From the NCBI GenBank assembly GCA_937973935.1, contig CALJJF010000177.1, positions 1 to 15,835 of the forward strand: a stretch of DNA of 15,835 bases. The letters are read 5' to 3'. This stretch comes from MKRK01 sp001896915 (lineage in GTDB: Bacteria; Bacillota; Clostridia; Oscillospirales; Acutalibacteraceae). The first letter of the stretch is position 1; each line of letters starts with the position of its first letter. This document shows positions 8,142 to 15,306 of this stretch, one piece after another. Position numbers and translations under genes: made by a program. The notes below the pieces were generated by a model. It did not search any database. It saw only the letters and a program-made list of their open reading frames with translations, and was not told the DNA's origin.

Positions 8142-8151
8142 GCCGTTCACC

Positions 8152-9534
8152 TCATTTTAATTCTAAAAAATAATAGTCTCGCATGTACAAACGATAAGTA
8201 CTACGGGTATCGTATTCCTGAAATTGATAATCCTCATCGATATCAGAACGGATTTCACCTTCATAAATACATAAGCCTTTCTGAAATGCCATGATTTTTA
8301 CATGAGTTTCGGTGGTCTTCCCATTGACCGCTGCCCGATATCTTTGCAGAGCAAACAGAATATTGTTTTTATAAACCATCTTCGTATTCGATAACATAAT
8401 ACTCCTCTCATCGATGAGTATATTCGAAACAGCCTCCAGAACATTCTGCTTCATCAGATCGACCGCATAAAAGCTTGTGGTCGCCCCATTGAGATAATTG
8501 AATGAATTGCCCGTCGCAAAATCGGACTTAACTGCCAAACACAAATTACTACCCATCACTTCGGTTTCAACAAATTGGGAGTGGATGGTTTCGCTGTCAT
8601 CACTTTGTGTAAAACCGTAGTATTTGTTTGTGACATCATATCCTCTTTTTATGGTATTCCCTTTGGGAACAGGGCAAATCTCGATATCCTTTTCAAATTG
8701 TCTTGTAATCAGATTATAGGGTCTTATGTAAACCATGCGGTTTTTCACCAATATATAAACCAGTCGATTGTCCACCGCCTCCAAGCCTTCAATCTGAATC
8801 TTGCCGCCCTCCAGATCAACCGGCGCTAGATTAGGCAGCTCCTGCTCACCGCCGTTTTTTTTGCCGTTGTAGCAATCTGTGATGTCATAGACCCCGCCGT
8901 AGCCGGTACAATCGGAATCGGTAAACGTATACAGATACACCTTGTTTTCCGTTTCAACGATAAATTTCGTATCAAACAGGGTGGGATATCCCCCGTTGAT
9001 GCTTCCCTTGATTTCCTTCCCGTCAGGAAATTCGGTATAGGGCTGGATCAGCTCATCTCTGTGTACAACCTGTGTTTTCAAGGTTGCCGGTTTACTCTTT
9101 GGGAAGCGACCGGTTATTTTATAGCTGACCAATGCTTTATCAAATCGGTATTCCCCATTTTCTCTGCCGTTGTCTTCGGTATTGAGCTTCACTTTTTCCA
9201 CATTTGCATCCGGCGCCATTTCCATCACAGGCAAAACATCTGTTGAAACCGACGGGCTTTGATAGCGATAGAGGGCAAAAGCATCCTCGTTTGTAACCAT
9301 GCTGAACTTCTTCTTTATTCCATTTCCCGTAAACTCAAATGATGTTTGTGTAATATCGTCCGACAACACACCCCGAATGGCTATCGGATTCAGCACCGCT
9401 CTGTCCCCGGATATATCCTTGATTTGTAAATTATCCAGATATCGTCCCGAAGATAAATTGATTACGGAAACACCCAATCCCCCTATCACCATTATTAGAA
9501 CCAAGGGCAAAATCAAACGCTTTACCATCCTCAT
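8152..9534 (-). CDS. Membrane-anchored extracytoplasmic protein of the ABC operon, unknown family
   Basis: The 460-residue product starts with a basic MRMVKR and one hydrophobic helix (about 7-27) without a lipobox cysteine, so it is probably an anchored protein with a large outer domain. That domain is rich in short beta-like stretches with aromatic residues, and the second half (about 250-455) has propeller-like recurring segments such as NRMVYIRPYNL and FALQRYR; the fold is my inference. I cannot assign a family. ATG 9534 and ATG 9528 are both possible behind a GGGGGAAGG site. It is placed between permease and ATPase and coupled to the ATPase, so it is likely a dedicated component or accessory of this transporter. 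A truncated copy of the same gene lies directly upstream. Confidence 0.8.
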   Translation of the reverse strand: MRMVKRLILPLVLIMVIGGLGVSVINLSSGRYLDNLQIKDISGDRAVLNPIAIRGVLSDDITQTSFEFTGNGIKKKFSMVTNEDAFALYRYQSPSVSTDVLPVMEMAPDANVEKVKLNTEDNGRENGEYRFDKALVSYKITGRFPKSKPATLKTQVVHRDELIQPYTEFPDGKEIKGSINGGYPTLFDTKFIVETENKVYLYTFTDSDCTGYGGVYDITDCYNGKKNGGEQELPNLAPVDLEGGKIQIEGLEAVDNRLVYILVKNRMVYIRPYNLITRQFEKDIEICPVPKGNTIKRGYDVTNKYYGFTQSDDSETIHSQFVETEVMGSNLCLAVKSDFATGNSFNYLNGATTSFYAVDLMKQNVLEAVSNILIDERSIMLSNTKMVYKNNILFALQRYRAAVNGKTTETHVKIMAFQKGLCIYEGEIRSDIDEDYQFQEYDTRSTYRLYMRDYYFLELK

Positions 9535-9546
9535 CCTTCCCCCTTT

Positions 9547-9812
9547 TCAGTCGATTTCCATATAATAATAGCCCCGCACATCGTCTTTGCCATAGCCGCT
9601 GTACATATCGGCTTGCTGATATTGAAAATCCAATCTGGCATCGGACACAATATCTCCTTCATAGACACTGTAATCGTCCCGGAACACGATGATACGCACA
9701 CAACATTCCGGTGTCGGATTGGTTTTTCCGGGCATATATTCGAACCGCTTGTATCTGTACAGCACATACAAGGCACCGTTTCGTTTTCTACTGATTTCTT
9801 TATCCGCCCCAT
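9547..9812 (-). pseudogene. Internally deleted paralog of the 460-residue extracytoplasmic protein
   Basis: The minus-strand frame ending at 9547 encodes a tail matching the C-terminus of the next gene: RY, GKT, V-I--F, YEG-I-SD, D-Q-Q and a final YY-E recur in the same order. Just upstream, AAGGAG precedes ATG 9812, and the first five codons (MGRIK) resemble the MRMVK start of the intact gene (11 of 15 bases identical). The roughly 1.1 kb between these two ends is missing, and the start and tail are now in different frames. From ATG 9812 a ribosome would read an unrelated 93-residue frame ending at 9531 with an ATGA overlap on the next gene, which may still couple translation. Read as a tandem duplicate that has been deleted. 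Confidence 0.75.
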
Positions 9813-9824
9813 GTATCTCGCTCC

Positions 9825-10604
9825 TTATATCATTGTTTTCTGTTTTATCATCCGATGGCTTTGCACAATGAACCAAGCCGTTAAGACTGAGCTGATACCA
9901 ATACATACCATTGTGGTAGTATCGGTATTGGCAATGGAAGTCTGATTGATCATGGTAACAAGCTGCCACAAGCAGTAAACCTGAATCAAAACAAGGACAA
10001 GCCTTAAAAATTTTCTGCTGCGTTCACAAAAAGCTACGTAGATAACGGTTACAACAGGGGCGATTAGCATCACTATGGATCGTGCCAAATCCAAAAGGTT
10101 CAAAGGCAACAACAACCTTAAATAGTCATATCGTACAAATGCGAGAAACAGATTGTTGTGCATATAGGCAGTGGATTTTATTTGGGCAATGTCCATTCCG
10201 CCCATCTGTGCTGTTTTTCTCATAATCAGGTATTGATTACAGGCAAATACGCTAAGAATTTGCGTCAGGCAGAGCATTAAAACAACCAGTATCGCCGGCA
10301 GGATGAAGCTCCAAAACAATGCACCCCTGCTGACCGGTAGTTTCATCAATGTATAAATACTCTTTGCGCCAAAATATCGCTGATAAACCGACAATGCTAT
10401 CACTACCAAAATCAATAGGTAAGCCACCAGAAACATAGTGTGAAAATTCGAACGCTGCATGAACTGTTCCAGCCGTATCCCGGAGCCGAACAGTTGCCCG
10501 GAAAACGCAATGAACTGCATGACAAACAAACCGGCACAGACCAAAAATGCTTTCAACAGCATGGAATAGAACTGAAAACTACTGAGTTTATATAAGCCTT
10601 TCAT
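9825..10604 (-). CDS. ABC transporter permease, six predicted membrane helices
   Basis: The 259-residue product is strongly hydrophobic, with about six spans near residues 15-36, 55-75, 95-120, 160-190, 195-215 and 230-250. It begins MKGLYKLSSFQFYSMLLKAF, a common opening for ABC-2-like permeases, and ends in the basic RMIKQKTMI. The start ATG 10604 has an AGGGGGA site 5 bases upstream. It lies 38 bases after the GntR gene and shares its operon. No permease motif specific enough to name a substrate was seen. It would form the membrane channel, presumably as a dimer, with the ATPase encoded downstream. The assignment rests on hydrophobicity and context. Confidence 0.8.
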   Translation of the reverse strand: MKGLYKLSSFQFYSMLLKAFLVCAGLFVMQFIAFSGQLFGSGIRLEQFMQRSNFHTMFLVAYLLILVVIALSVYQRYFGAKSIYTLMKLPVSRGALFWSFILPAILVVLMLCLTQILSVFACNQYLIMRKTAQMGGMDIAQIKSTAYMHNNLFLAFVRYDYLRLLLPLNLLDLARSIVMLIAPVVTVIYVAFCERSRKFLRLVLVLIQVYCLWQLVTMINQTSIANTDTTTMVCIGISSVLTAWFIVQSHRMIKQKTMI

Positions 10605-10621
10605 AAAAATCCCCCTAATAT

Positions 10622-10641
10622 TGTAATAACACTATAATACA
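10622..10641 (-). promoter_or_regulatory. Second, imperfect copy of the GntR operator between regulator and permease
   Basis: On the + strand TGTAATAACACTATAATACA matches 16 of 20 positions of the promoter palindrome at 11041-11060, with the CTATAATACA half identical. It abuts the stop codon of the GntR gene and precedes the permease ribosome site. It may bind the same regulator. I see no good promoter overlapping it. Confidence 0.5.
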
Positions 10642-10642
10642 G

Positions 10643-11017
10643 TTATTCGTCCCACAGCTTGGTGATGAGGGCAATCGTCTCCTTATAGGAAAGATTGATT
10701 TCTTTCGCGTAACGAACAAAATCAGCCGCTGCCCCTTCTGTTAAATCCGCTTGGATGCTGTCTTCAATTTGTTTATTCACCGTTACAACGCTTTTGGTGT
10801 TGTTGCCGGTTGACAAAATTCCTGCATCCTCCAGCCATTTATATGCCTTTTGCACTGTGTTCGGATTGATCCCCAGGGTAGCGGCAAGCACACGGCGAGA
10901 GGGAAGCTCATCCCCGTGCACAATTTGCCTTATGTGTATTTTTATTCTTACATACCGGATGATCTGCAAATACACCGGTTCCGAATCATTCAGCTTCATA
11001 TCTGCAAACAGGTTCAA
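10643..11017 (-). CDS. GntR-family transcriptional regulator, YtrA type
   Basis: The 124-residue length and a lone N-terminal winged helix with a short helical tail identify the YtrA subfamily, which usually represses adjacent ABC transporter genes. The typical lead EPVYLQIIRYVRIKI is followed by the helix-turn-helix GDELPSRRVLAATLGINPNT and VQKAYKWLEDAGIL (about residues 35-70). The C-terminal part (about 85-124) would dimerise. The start is TTG 11017: GGAGGT lies 6 bases upstream, whereas the first ATG (10999) is too far from any ribosome site. It is first in the operon, directly after a promoter whose -10 box is covered by a perfect palindrome, so it very likely represses itself and the transporter. 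Confidence 0.92.
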   Translation of the reverse strand: MNLFADMKLNDSEPVYLQIIRYVRIKIHIRQIVHGDELPSRRVLAATLGINPNTVQKAYKWLEDAGILSTGNNTKSVVTVNKQIEDSIQADLTEGAAADFVRYAKEINLSYKETIALITKLWDE

Positions 11018-11040
11018 GCCTCCACCTCCTTCCTTCTTTC

Positions 11041-11072
11041 TGTATTATATCTATAATACACTTGTTTGTCAA
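11041..11072 (-). promoter_or_regulatory. Promoter of the GntR-ABC operon with a palindromic operator
   Basis: Reading leftward, TTGACA (11067-11072) and TATAAT (11044-11049) are both perfect, with a 17-base spacer. The perfect palindrome TGTATTATATCTATAATACA (11041-11060) covers the -10 box, as expected for repressor binding. The TTG start lies 23 bases beyond. Confidence 0.85.
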
Positions 11073-11099
11073 TATTTTTTTAATGTGTGAATCGGAATA

Positions 11100-11131
11100 G
11101 CAAAATACCGCCCGTAAAATACGGACGGTAT
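11100..11131 (-). terminator. Terminator after the membrane-anchored unknown gene
   Basis: ACCGCCCGTA (11107-11116) and TACGGACGGT (11120-11129) form a stem that, on the minus strand, pairs throughout with one G-U and extends two more A-T pairs. ATTTT follows on the minus side. It lies about 65 bases past the stop of the 281-residue gene. Confidence 0.65.
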
Positions 11132-11195
11132 CAAATTGGATTGTGATATAATTTACAACACAGCATATACTTGACTCAATTTTAACTTTTTTGTA

Positions 11196-12041
11196 TTATT
11201 TCCATTCAATCTTCACCGAAGTAGGTTGCTTTCCGTTCTGAATTACTTCGCCTGTTTCAATGTTGATGTCAAAGGAAAAGGATGGATTGATCATAGGATA
11301 ATATATTTTAGGATACACACAAACCTGAAGCACAATGGTTCCTTTTTTATTCCGGCACAGCCGTTGGTATTCAATTTCATAGCTGCCGTCAGTATAAATC
11401 AGATGATAATAACGGTCAATGCTTTTGTTCATCTGATCTTTGTCAATAACGGGAACGGTTACTCCTTGAAACATGCCGCGATATTGGGATTCATAATTTG
11501 AAATATCCCCGAATTTATCAACTCTGACATTGATACGGTCCACTGTTTCATAATCCTGAATTTTCACAGCATAGCTAAAATTATAATTGTTCTGATCGGA
11601 GACCTCATGACTGTCAACAGGTACATACTTTTTAAAATCAACAAAGCTGTTTAAGAATTGTTCAGCAATCGCTTTTATATCCTCCTTTGAAACAGCCTTC
11701 ATCTCTTTTTCGATAACAGCATCGGCTTCTTTGTATCCTACCAGCTCGCCTGTCACATGGAGAAAACGATAGCTGTTCCCAGCCTCGTCCCGATAGGCAT
11801 CAATGGAATTAAATCCATCTGTTTGAAATGCCTCCCTGAATTTCAGTACCCGTTCGGTACCGCCCATGGTTAGCCGGTATGTATTTTTATGACAAGGGTA
11901 AACAGAAGCAAAAATAAAATTCCACAGAAAAATAACCCCTGCAATGATGCAGACGAAACCAATGACAACAGGCAGGATAAACCTCTTTTTCGTTCTGTCT
12001 TTCTTTACCCGATAGGCTTCGTAATGATCTTGCTCACTCAA
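11196..12041 (-). CDS. Membrane-anchored protein of unknown function
   Basis: The 281-residue product has a basic, polar cytoplasmic start (1-20), one membrane helix (about 21-45, FILPVVIGFVCIIAGVIFLW), and an outer domain with many charged and aromatic residues ending KIEWK. It has no lipobox and no motif I recognise. The start is TTG 12041 behind AGGGATGA; no in-frame ATG lies near enough to replace it. It has its own promoter and a terminator on each side, so it is a single-gene unit. The layout resembles that of the 460-residue protein nearby, but I see no clear sequence similarity between them. Confidence 0.8.
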   Translation of the reverse strand: MSEQDHYEAYRVKKDRTKKRFILPVVIGFVCIIAGVIFLWNFIFASVYPCHKNTYRLTMGGTERVLKFREAFQTDGFNSIDAYRDEAGNSYRFLHVTGELVGYKEADAVIEKEMKAVSKEDIKAIAEQFLNSFVDFKKYVPVDSHEVSDQNNYNFSYAVKIQDYETVDRINVRVDKFGDISNYESQYRGMFQGVTVPVIDKDQMNKSIDRYYHLIYTDGSYEIEYQRLCRNKKGTIVLQVCVYPKIYYPMINPSFSFDINIETGEVIQNGKQPTSVKIEWK

Positions 12042-12065
12042 ACAATCATCCCTATGTAATGTTTT

Positions 12066-12094
12066 ATTATATATGTATGATTGAATTGTATCAC
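12066..12094 (-). promoter_or_regulatory. Promoter of the 281-residue protein gene
   Basis: Reading leftward, the -35 is GTGATA (12089-12094, four of six consensus positions), the spacer is 17 bases, and the -10 is a perfect TATAAT (12066-12071). The TTG start lies about 25 bases past the -10 box. Confidence 0.6.
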
Positions 12095-12123
12095 TTCATG
12101 GTAAAGATTACAAGATATGACGA

Positions 12124-12153
12124 TAAAAAAGCAGCCTTTCGGCTGCTTTTTTA
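12124..12153 (-). terminator. Terminator of the ACT-UPF0210 operon
   Basis: GCAGCC (12131-12136) and GGCTGC (12141-12146) pair around TTTC, flanked by A6 on one side and T6 on the other. It lies just past the stop at 12162 on the minus strand, and its symmetry suits termination on either strand. Confidence 0.9.
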
Positions 12154-12161
12154 TTTATTCA

Positions 12162-13520
12162 TTAGTTCTTCAAAGCCTGCATGGGTGCGGGGATTCTGCC
12201 GCCCCGTTTGATGAATTGTAACGGCGATGCGGTGTTGACCTTCATGATCGGACCGTATCCCAGAAGACCGCCGAAATTCAGCTCTTCGCCGGCTTTCTTG
12301 CCGATGGCGGGGATTAATCTAACTGCTGTGGTTTTAAAGTTGACCATACCGATGGCAGCTTCGTCGGCAATAATACCGGAAATCACCTCTGCCGGTGTAT
12401 CACCGGGGATGATGACCATATCGAGACCCACGGAGCAAACCGCCGTCATGGCCTCCAGCTTTTCAATGGTTAAAATACCCTTTTGTGCCGCTGCAATCAT
12501 GCCGGCATCCTCCGAAACAGGAATGAACGCACCGGAAAGACCGCCCACGTGGGAAGACGCCATCACACCGCCTTTTTTCACAGCGTCATTGAGTAGTGCC
12601 AGCGCCGCTGTTGTGCCGCAGGCACCGCAGGTTTCAAGACCCATTTCTTCCAGGATATGCGCAACGGAGTCACCGATCGCCGGGGTGGGCGCCAGGGAAA
12701 GGTCTACGATACCAAAAGGCACGCACAATCTTTTTGATGCTTCCATTGCCACCAACTGACCCATTCTAGTAATTTTAAAAGCGGTTTTTTTAATTAAGTC
12801 TGCAACGCCGGTCAAATCAAGATCCTTTGATTTGGCAAGCACCGCCCGAACAACACCGGGACCTGAAACACCCACATTAATGACGCAGTCCGGCTCACCG
12901 GCACCGTGAAAGGCACCTGCCATAAAAGGGTTATCCTCCGGCGCATTACAAAACACAACCAGCTTTGCCGCGCCGATACATTCCCTGTCTGCCGTTTTTT
13001 CACTGCACTGGCGGATAATTCTGCCCATCATAGCGACGGCATCCATATTGATGCCTGCCTTTGTGGAACCGATATTGACAGAAGCACAAACATGATCGGT
13101 AATGGACAAGGCTTCCGGAATGCTTTCAATGAGTGCGTAATCGCCGGAAGCAAAGCCCTTTTGTACCAATGCCGAATATCCGCCGATAAAATTCACACCA
13201 ACGGTATTGGCAGCCTTTTCGAGTGTGACTGCAAATTTCACGATGTTTTGTGACTGACAGGCGGCAGCCAGCATGGCGACGGGCGTCACCGCAATACGCT
13301 TGTTGATGATCGGAATCCCGAACTGGGCTTCGATGTCGTTGCACACCGGAACAAGCTCCTTGGCGTATCTTGTGATTTTTTCATATACCTTATCACAAGC
13401 CTTATCTATATCACTGTCAATACAATCAAGCAAGGATATCCCCATGGTAACGGTTCGGATATCCAAATTCTCATCCTGAATCATTGTAATTGTTTCTAAA
13501 ATGTCTCCTGCGTTCAGCAA
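12162..13520 (-). CDS. UPF0210 / PFL family protein (DUF711)
   Basis: The 452-residue product starts with the family lead GDILETITMI and DIRTVTMGISLLDC. It continues through glycine- and alanine-rich motifs such as NVGVSGPGVVRAVL, GACGTTAALALLNDAVKKGG and SSHVGGLSGAFIPVSEDAGM, and ends RGGRIPAPMQALKN. The family has a known fold but no firmly established function that I can state. The start is TTG 13520, with AAAGGAAA 8-10 bases upstream, and no in-frame ATG fits the conserved N-terminus. It lies 26 bases after the ACT protein gene. This pair is conserved in many Bacillota, which suggests a shared task, perhaps with the ACT protein as a ligand sensor. Confidence 0.93.
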   Translation of the reverse strand: MLNAGDILETITMIQDENLDIRTVTMGISLLDCIDSDIDKACDKVYEKITRYAKELVPVCNDIEAQFGIPIINKRIAVTPVAMLAAACQSQNIVKFAVTLEKAANTVGVNFIGGYSALVQKGFASGDYALIESIPEALSITDHVCASVNIGSTKAGINMDAVAMMGRIIRQCSEKTADRECIGAAKLVVFCNAPEDNPFMAGAFHGAGEPDCVINVGVSGPGVVRAVLAKSKDLDLTGVADLIKKTAFKITRMGQLVAMEASKRLCVPFGIVDLSLAPTPAIGDSVAHILEEMGLETCGACGTTAALALLNDAVKKGGVMASSHVGGLSGAFIPVSEDAGMIAAAQKGILTIEKLEAMTAVCSVGLDMVIIPGDTPAEVISGIIADEAAIGMVNFKTTAVRLIPAIGKKAGEELNFGGLLGYGPIMKVNTASPLQFIKRGGRIPAPMQALKN

Positions 13521-13546
13521 ACTACCATTTCCTTTCTGAAATCTGA

Positions 13547-13816
13547 TTAAATCCTGTGCATGGAATTAAAAATATCCTCATGCATCACATGAATAGAAAG
13601 ACCCATATCTTTCCCCAGCTCACCCATTTTCGCTGCAAAATCCGTGAAGGGGATATTACAATCCTTAATATCCGACATCATAATCATGGCGAATACATCC
13701 TGCAAAACGGATTGTGTCACCTCTGTCACATTCACGTTACACTGGGCACATGCCCCGGATACCTTTGCCAAAATTCCAACTACGTCTTTTCCGATTACCG
13801 TAATAACAGCACGCAT
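13547..13816 (-). CDS. ACT domain protein, UPF0237 family
   Basis: Starting at ATG 13816, with GGAGA 5 bases upstream, the product has 89 residues, the normal length of UPF0237. It is a single ACT domain: RAVITVIGKDVVGILAKVSG, the NVNVTEVTQSVLQDVFAMIM strand-helix region, then KMGELGKDMGLSIHVMHEDI at the end. ACT domains bind amino acids or related ligands. A longer open frame upstream of this start has no homology and no ribosome site. It is the first gene of the pair with UPF0210 and is divergent from the PHP gene. Confidence 0.92.
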   Translation of the reverse strand: MRAVITVIGKDVVGILAKVSGACAQCNVNVTEVTQSVLQDVFAMIMMSDIKDCNIPFTDFAAKMGELGKDMGLSIHVMHEDIFNSMHRI

Positions 13817-13865
13817 AATTTTCTCCATTTCCCAGAACACTCTGTATGTGTTTGATTCATTCTGT

Positions 13866-13874
13866 ATTTTAACA
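13866..13874 (-). promoter_or_regulatory. Extended -10 promoter of the ACT-UPF0210 operon
   Basis: On the minus strand TGTTAAAAT combines a TG extension with TAAAAT, about 50 bases before ATG 13816. No good -35 is present, which is common with extended -10 boxes. The same nine bases occur in the divergent promoter at 13953-13961. Confidence 0.45.
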
Positions 13875-13952
13875 CACAAAAGATAAATATGAAACAAAAA
13901 TTAAAAAATTCATTTATTTTGCTTGAAAACACTATTATTTTTAATACGAATA

Positions 13953-13961
13953 TGTTAAAAT
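13953..13961 (+). promoter_or_regulatory. Extended -10 promoter of the PHP-Lrp-aminotransferase operon
   Basis: TGTTAAAAT is an extended -10 box 34 bases before ATG 13996. The surrounding AT-rich sequence gives no clear -35 at the right distance. The GAGAGGA ribosome site lies 6 bases before the ATG. Confidence 0.45.
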
Positions 13962-13995
13962 TTATATTTGTAAAGGAAGAAATGAGAGGATCCAA

Positions 13996-14808
13996 ATGAA
14001 ATATAAATCAGTATTTGATATGCACACGCATACGTTTAATTCACCGGACGGAAATGATTTTGCCATTTTAATCTGCGAGAAAGCTTTTTTAAAAGGCTTG
14101 ACTGCCATTGCCTTGACAGATCATTTTGAAATTCCGGAAATCAATGAAGGATATTATGAACCCGCCCTGAAACAAGGGTATTACGATATGATCAAGGCCA
14201 AAGCGGTTTATGAAAAAGAATTTGATGTAATCATGGGCATTGAGCTGGGCGGCGCCATTTATGATGTGGATTACGCAAAAAACCTGTTATCTACTTATAA
14301 ATTTGACTTTGTGCTGAATTCCTTACATGGTGTGACAGGGACCGATTATCACCTGACCGATTACACAGTGCAGGATTACCGCCCATTACTTACAGAGTAT
14401 TTTGCTGTTTTACTGGCACAGTGCAAGCTGGATTTATTCGACAGTCTGGCACACCTTGATTATCCCGCCCGATATGTAAAGCTGGCAGGCATCCCCTGTG
14501 ACTTAACGCAGTTTGCAGAGCAAATTGACGAAATATTAAAATTCCTTGCCGAGAACGGAAAGGCTTTGGAAATCAATACCTCCGGTCTGTTTGCCCACTT
14601 CCGATCGACCCTGCCGGAATATTTTATCATCAAACGGTTCAAGGAACTGGGCGGTGAATTCATCACAACCGGCTCCGACGCACACACCAGCGACCACATC
14701 GGAAGAGGTCTCGAAGACGCTATGGAGCTGATGGAAACCGCAGGCTTTTCCTATGTGACCTATTATAAGAACAGAAAACCCATCCCGGTAAGAATCGAAA
14801 AAATATAG
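13996..14808 (+). CDS. PHP-domain phosphoesterase, histidinol-phosphatase (HisJ/HisK) family
   Basis: The 270-residue product carries the metal ligands of the PHP family in order: DMHTH (His10, His12), LTDHFE (Asp42, His43), GIELG (Glu83), LNSLHG (His111), SLAHLD (His153) and the late TGSDAHT (Asp228, His230). It is complete and the metal site looks intact. PHP enzymes of this size usually hydrolyse histidinol phosphate, the penultimate step of histidine synthesis, but no other his genes are visible, so the substrate remains open. It lies 18 bases before the Lrp gene in one operon. It may act on another phosphate ester. Confidence 0.88.
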   Translation: MKYKSVFDMHTHTFNSPDGNDFAILICEKAFLKGLTAIALTDHFEIPEINEGYYEPALKQGYYDMIKAKAVYEKEFDVIMGIELGGAIYDVDYAKNLLSTYKFDFVLNSLHGVTGTDYHLTDYTVQDYRPLLTEYFAVLLAQCKLDLFDSLAHLDYPARYVKLAGIPCDLTQFAEQIDEILKFLAENGKALEINTSGLFAHFRSTLPEYFIIKRFKELGGEFITTGSDAHTSDHIGRGLEDAMELMETAGFSYVTYYKNRKPIPVRIEKI

Positions 14809-14826
14809 AGTAAGGCGGTATACAAT

Positions 14827-15306
14827 ATGAAAAAATTACTGGAACTGTTGGCGGATAACGCAAGATATACGAATGCAGAAATCGGGGTGATGCTTGGAAT
14901 GAGTGAAAAGGATGTGGAAAACGAAATCCGCAGACTGGAAAATGACGGCGTCATCAGAGGCTACAAAGCAATCATCGACTGGGATAAAATTTTAAACGAC
15001 CGTGTCACGGCACTCATTGAGCTGAAGGTCACCCCCCAGAGAGATGCCGGCTTTGAAGACATCGCCGCAAAAATCATGAGCTTTCCCGAGGTGGAAACCA
15101 TTTATCTCATGTCAGGCGGATATGATTTTGCCGTAATCGTGAAGGGGCACACCTTCAAGGAGGTCGCCATGTTTGTCGCCAAACGCTTGGCGCCCTTAGA
15201 CAATGTAATTTCCACAGCAACGCACTTTGTTCTGAGAAGATATAAAGATATGGGCGCCGATATGATCGATTATAACGGCGACGACAGGGGGACATTCTCA
15301 TTTTGA
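14827..15306 (+). CDS. Lrp/AsnC-family transcriptional regulator
   Basis: The 159-residue product has an N-terminal helix-turn-helix (about 1-55; TNAEIGVMLGMSEKDVENEI and RRLENDGVIRGYKAIID) and a C-terminal RAM domain (about 60-145; ALIELKVTPQR, VETIYLMSGGYDFAVIVKG). RAM domains bind amino acids and drive oligomer changes. An AAGGCGGT site precedes ATG 14827. Its TGA stop shares one base with the ATG of the aminotransferase, so the two are translationally coupled and the regulator probably controls this operon in response to an amino acid. Confidence 0.93.
   Translation: MKKLLELLADNARYTNAEIGVMLGMSEKDVENEIRRLENDGVIRGYKAIIDWDKILNDRVTALIELKVTPQRDAGFEDIAAKIMSFPEVETIYLMSGGYDFAVIVKGHTFKEVAMFVAKRLAPLDNVISTATHFVLRRYKDMGADMIDYNGDDRGTFSF

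Noticed and set aside
9531..9812. A 93-codon minus-strand frame with a good ribosome site
   Set aside because: The start signal is real but belongs to the deleted paralog. The translated sequence has no homology, while the shifted frame matches the C-terminus of the neighbouring gene.
11141..11158. TTGTGATATAATTTACAA as another GntR operator
   Set aside because: The half-sites and spacing do not match the 20-bp palindrome, and its inverted repeat is imperfect.
12181..12759. A 192-codon + strand frame
   Set aside because: It is antisense to the well-supported UPF0210 gene and has no coding motif of its own.
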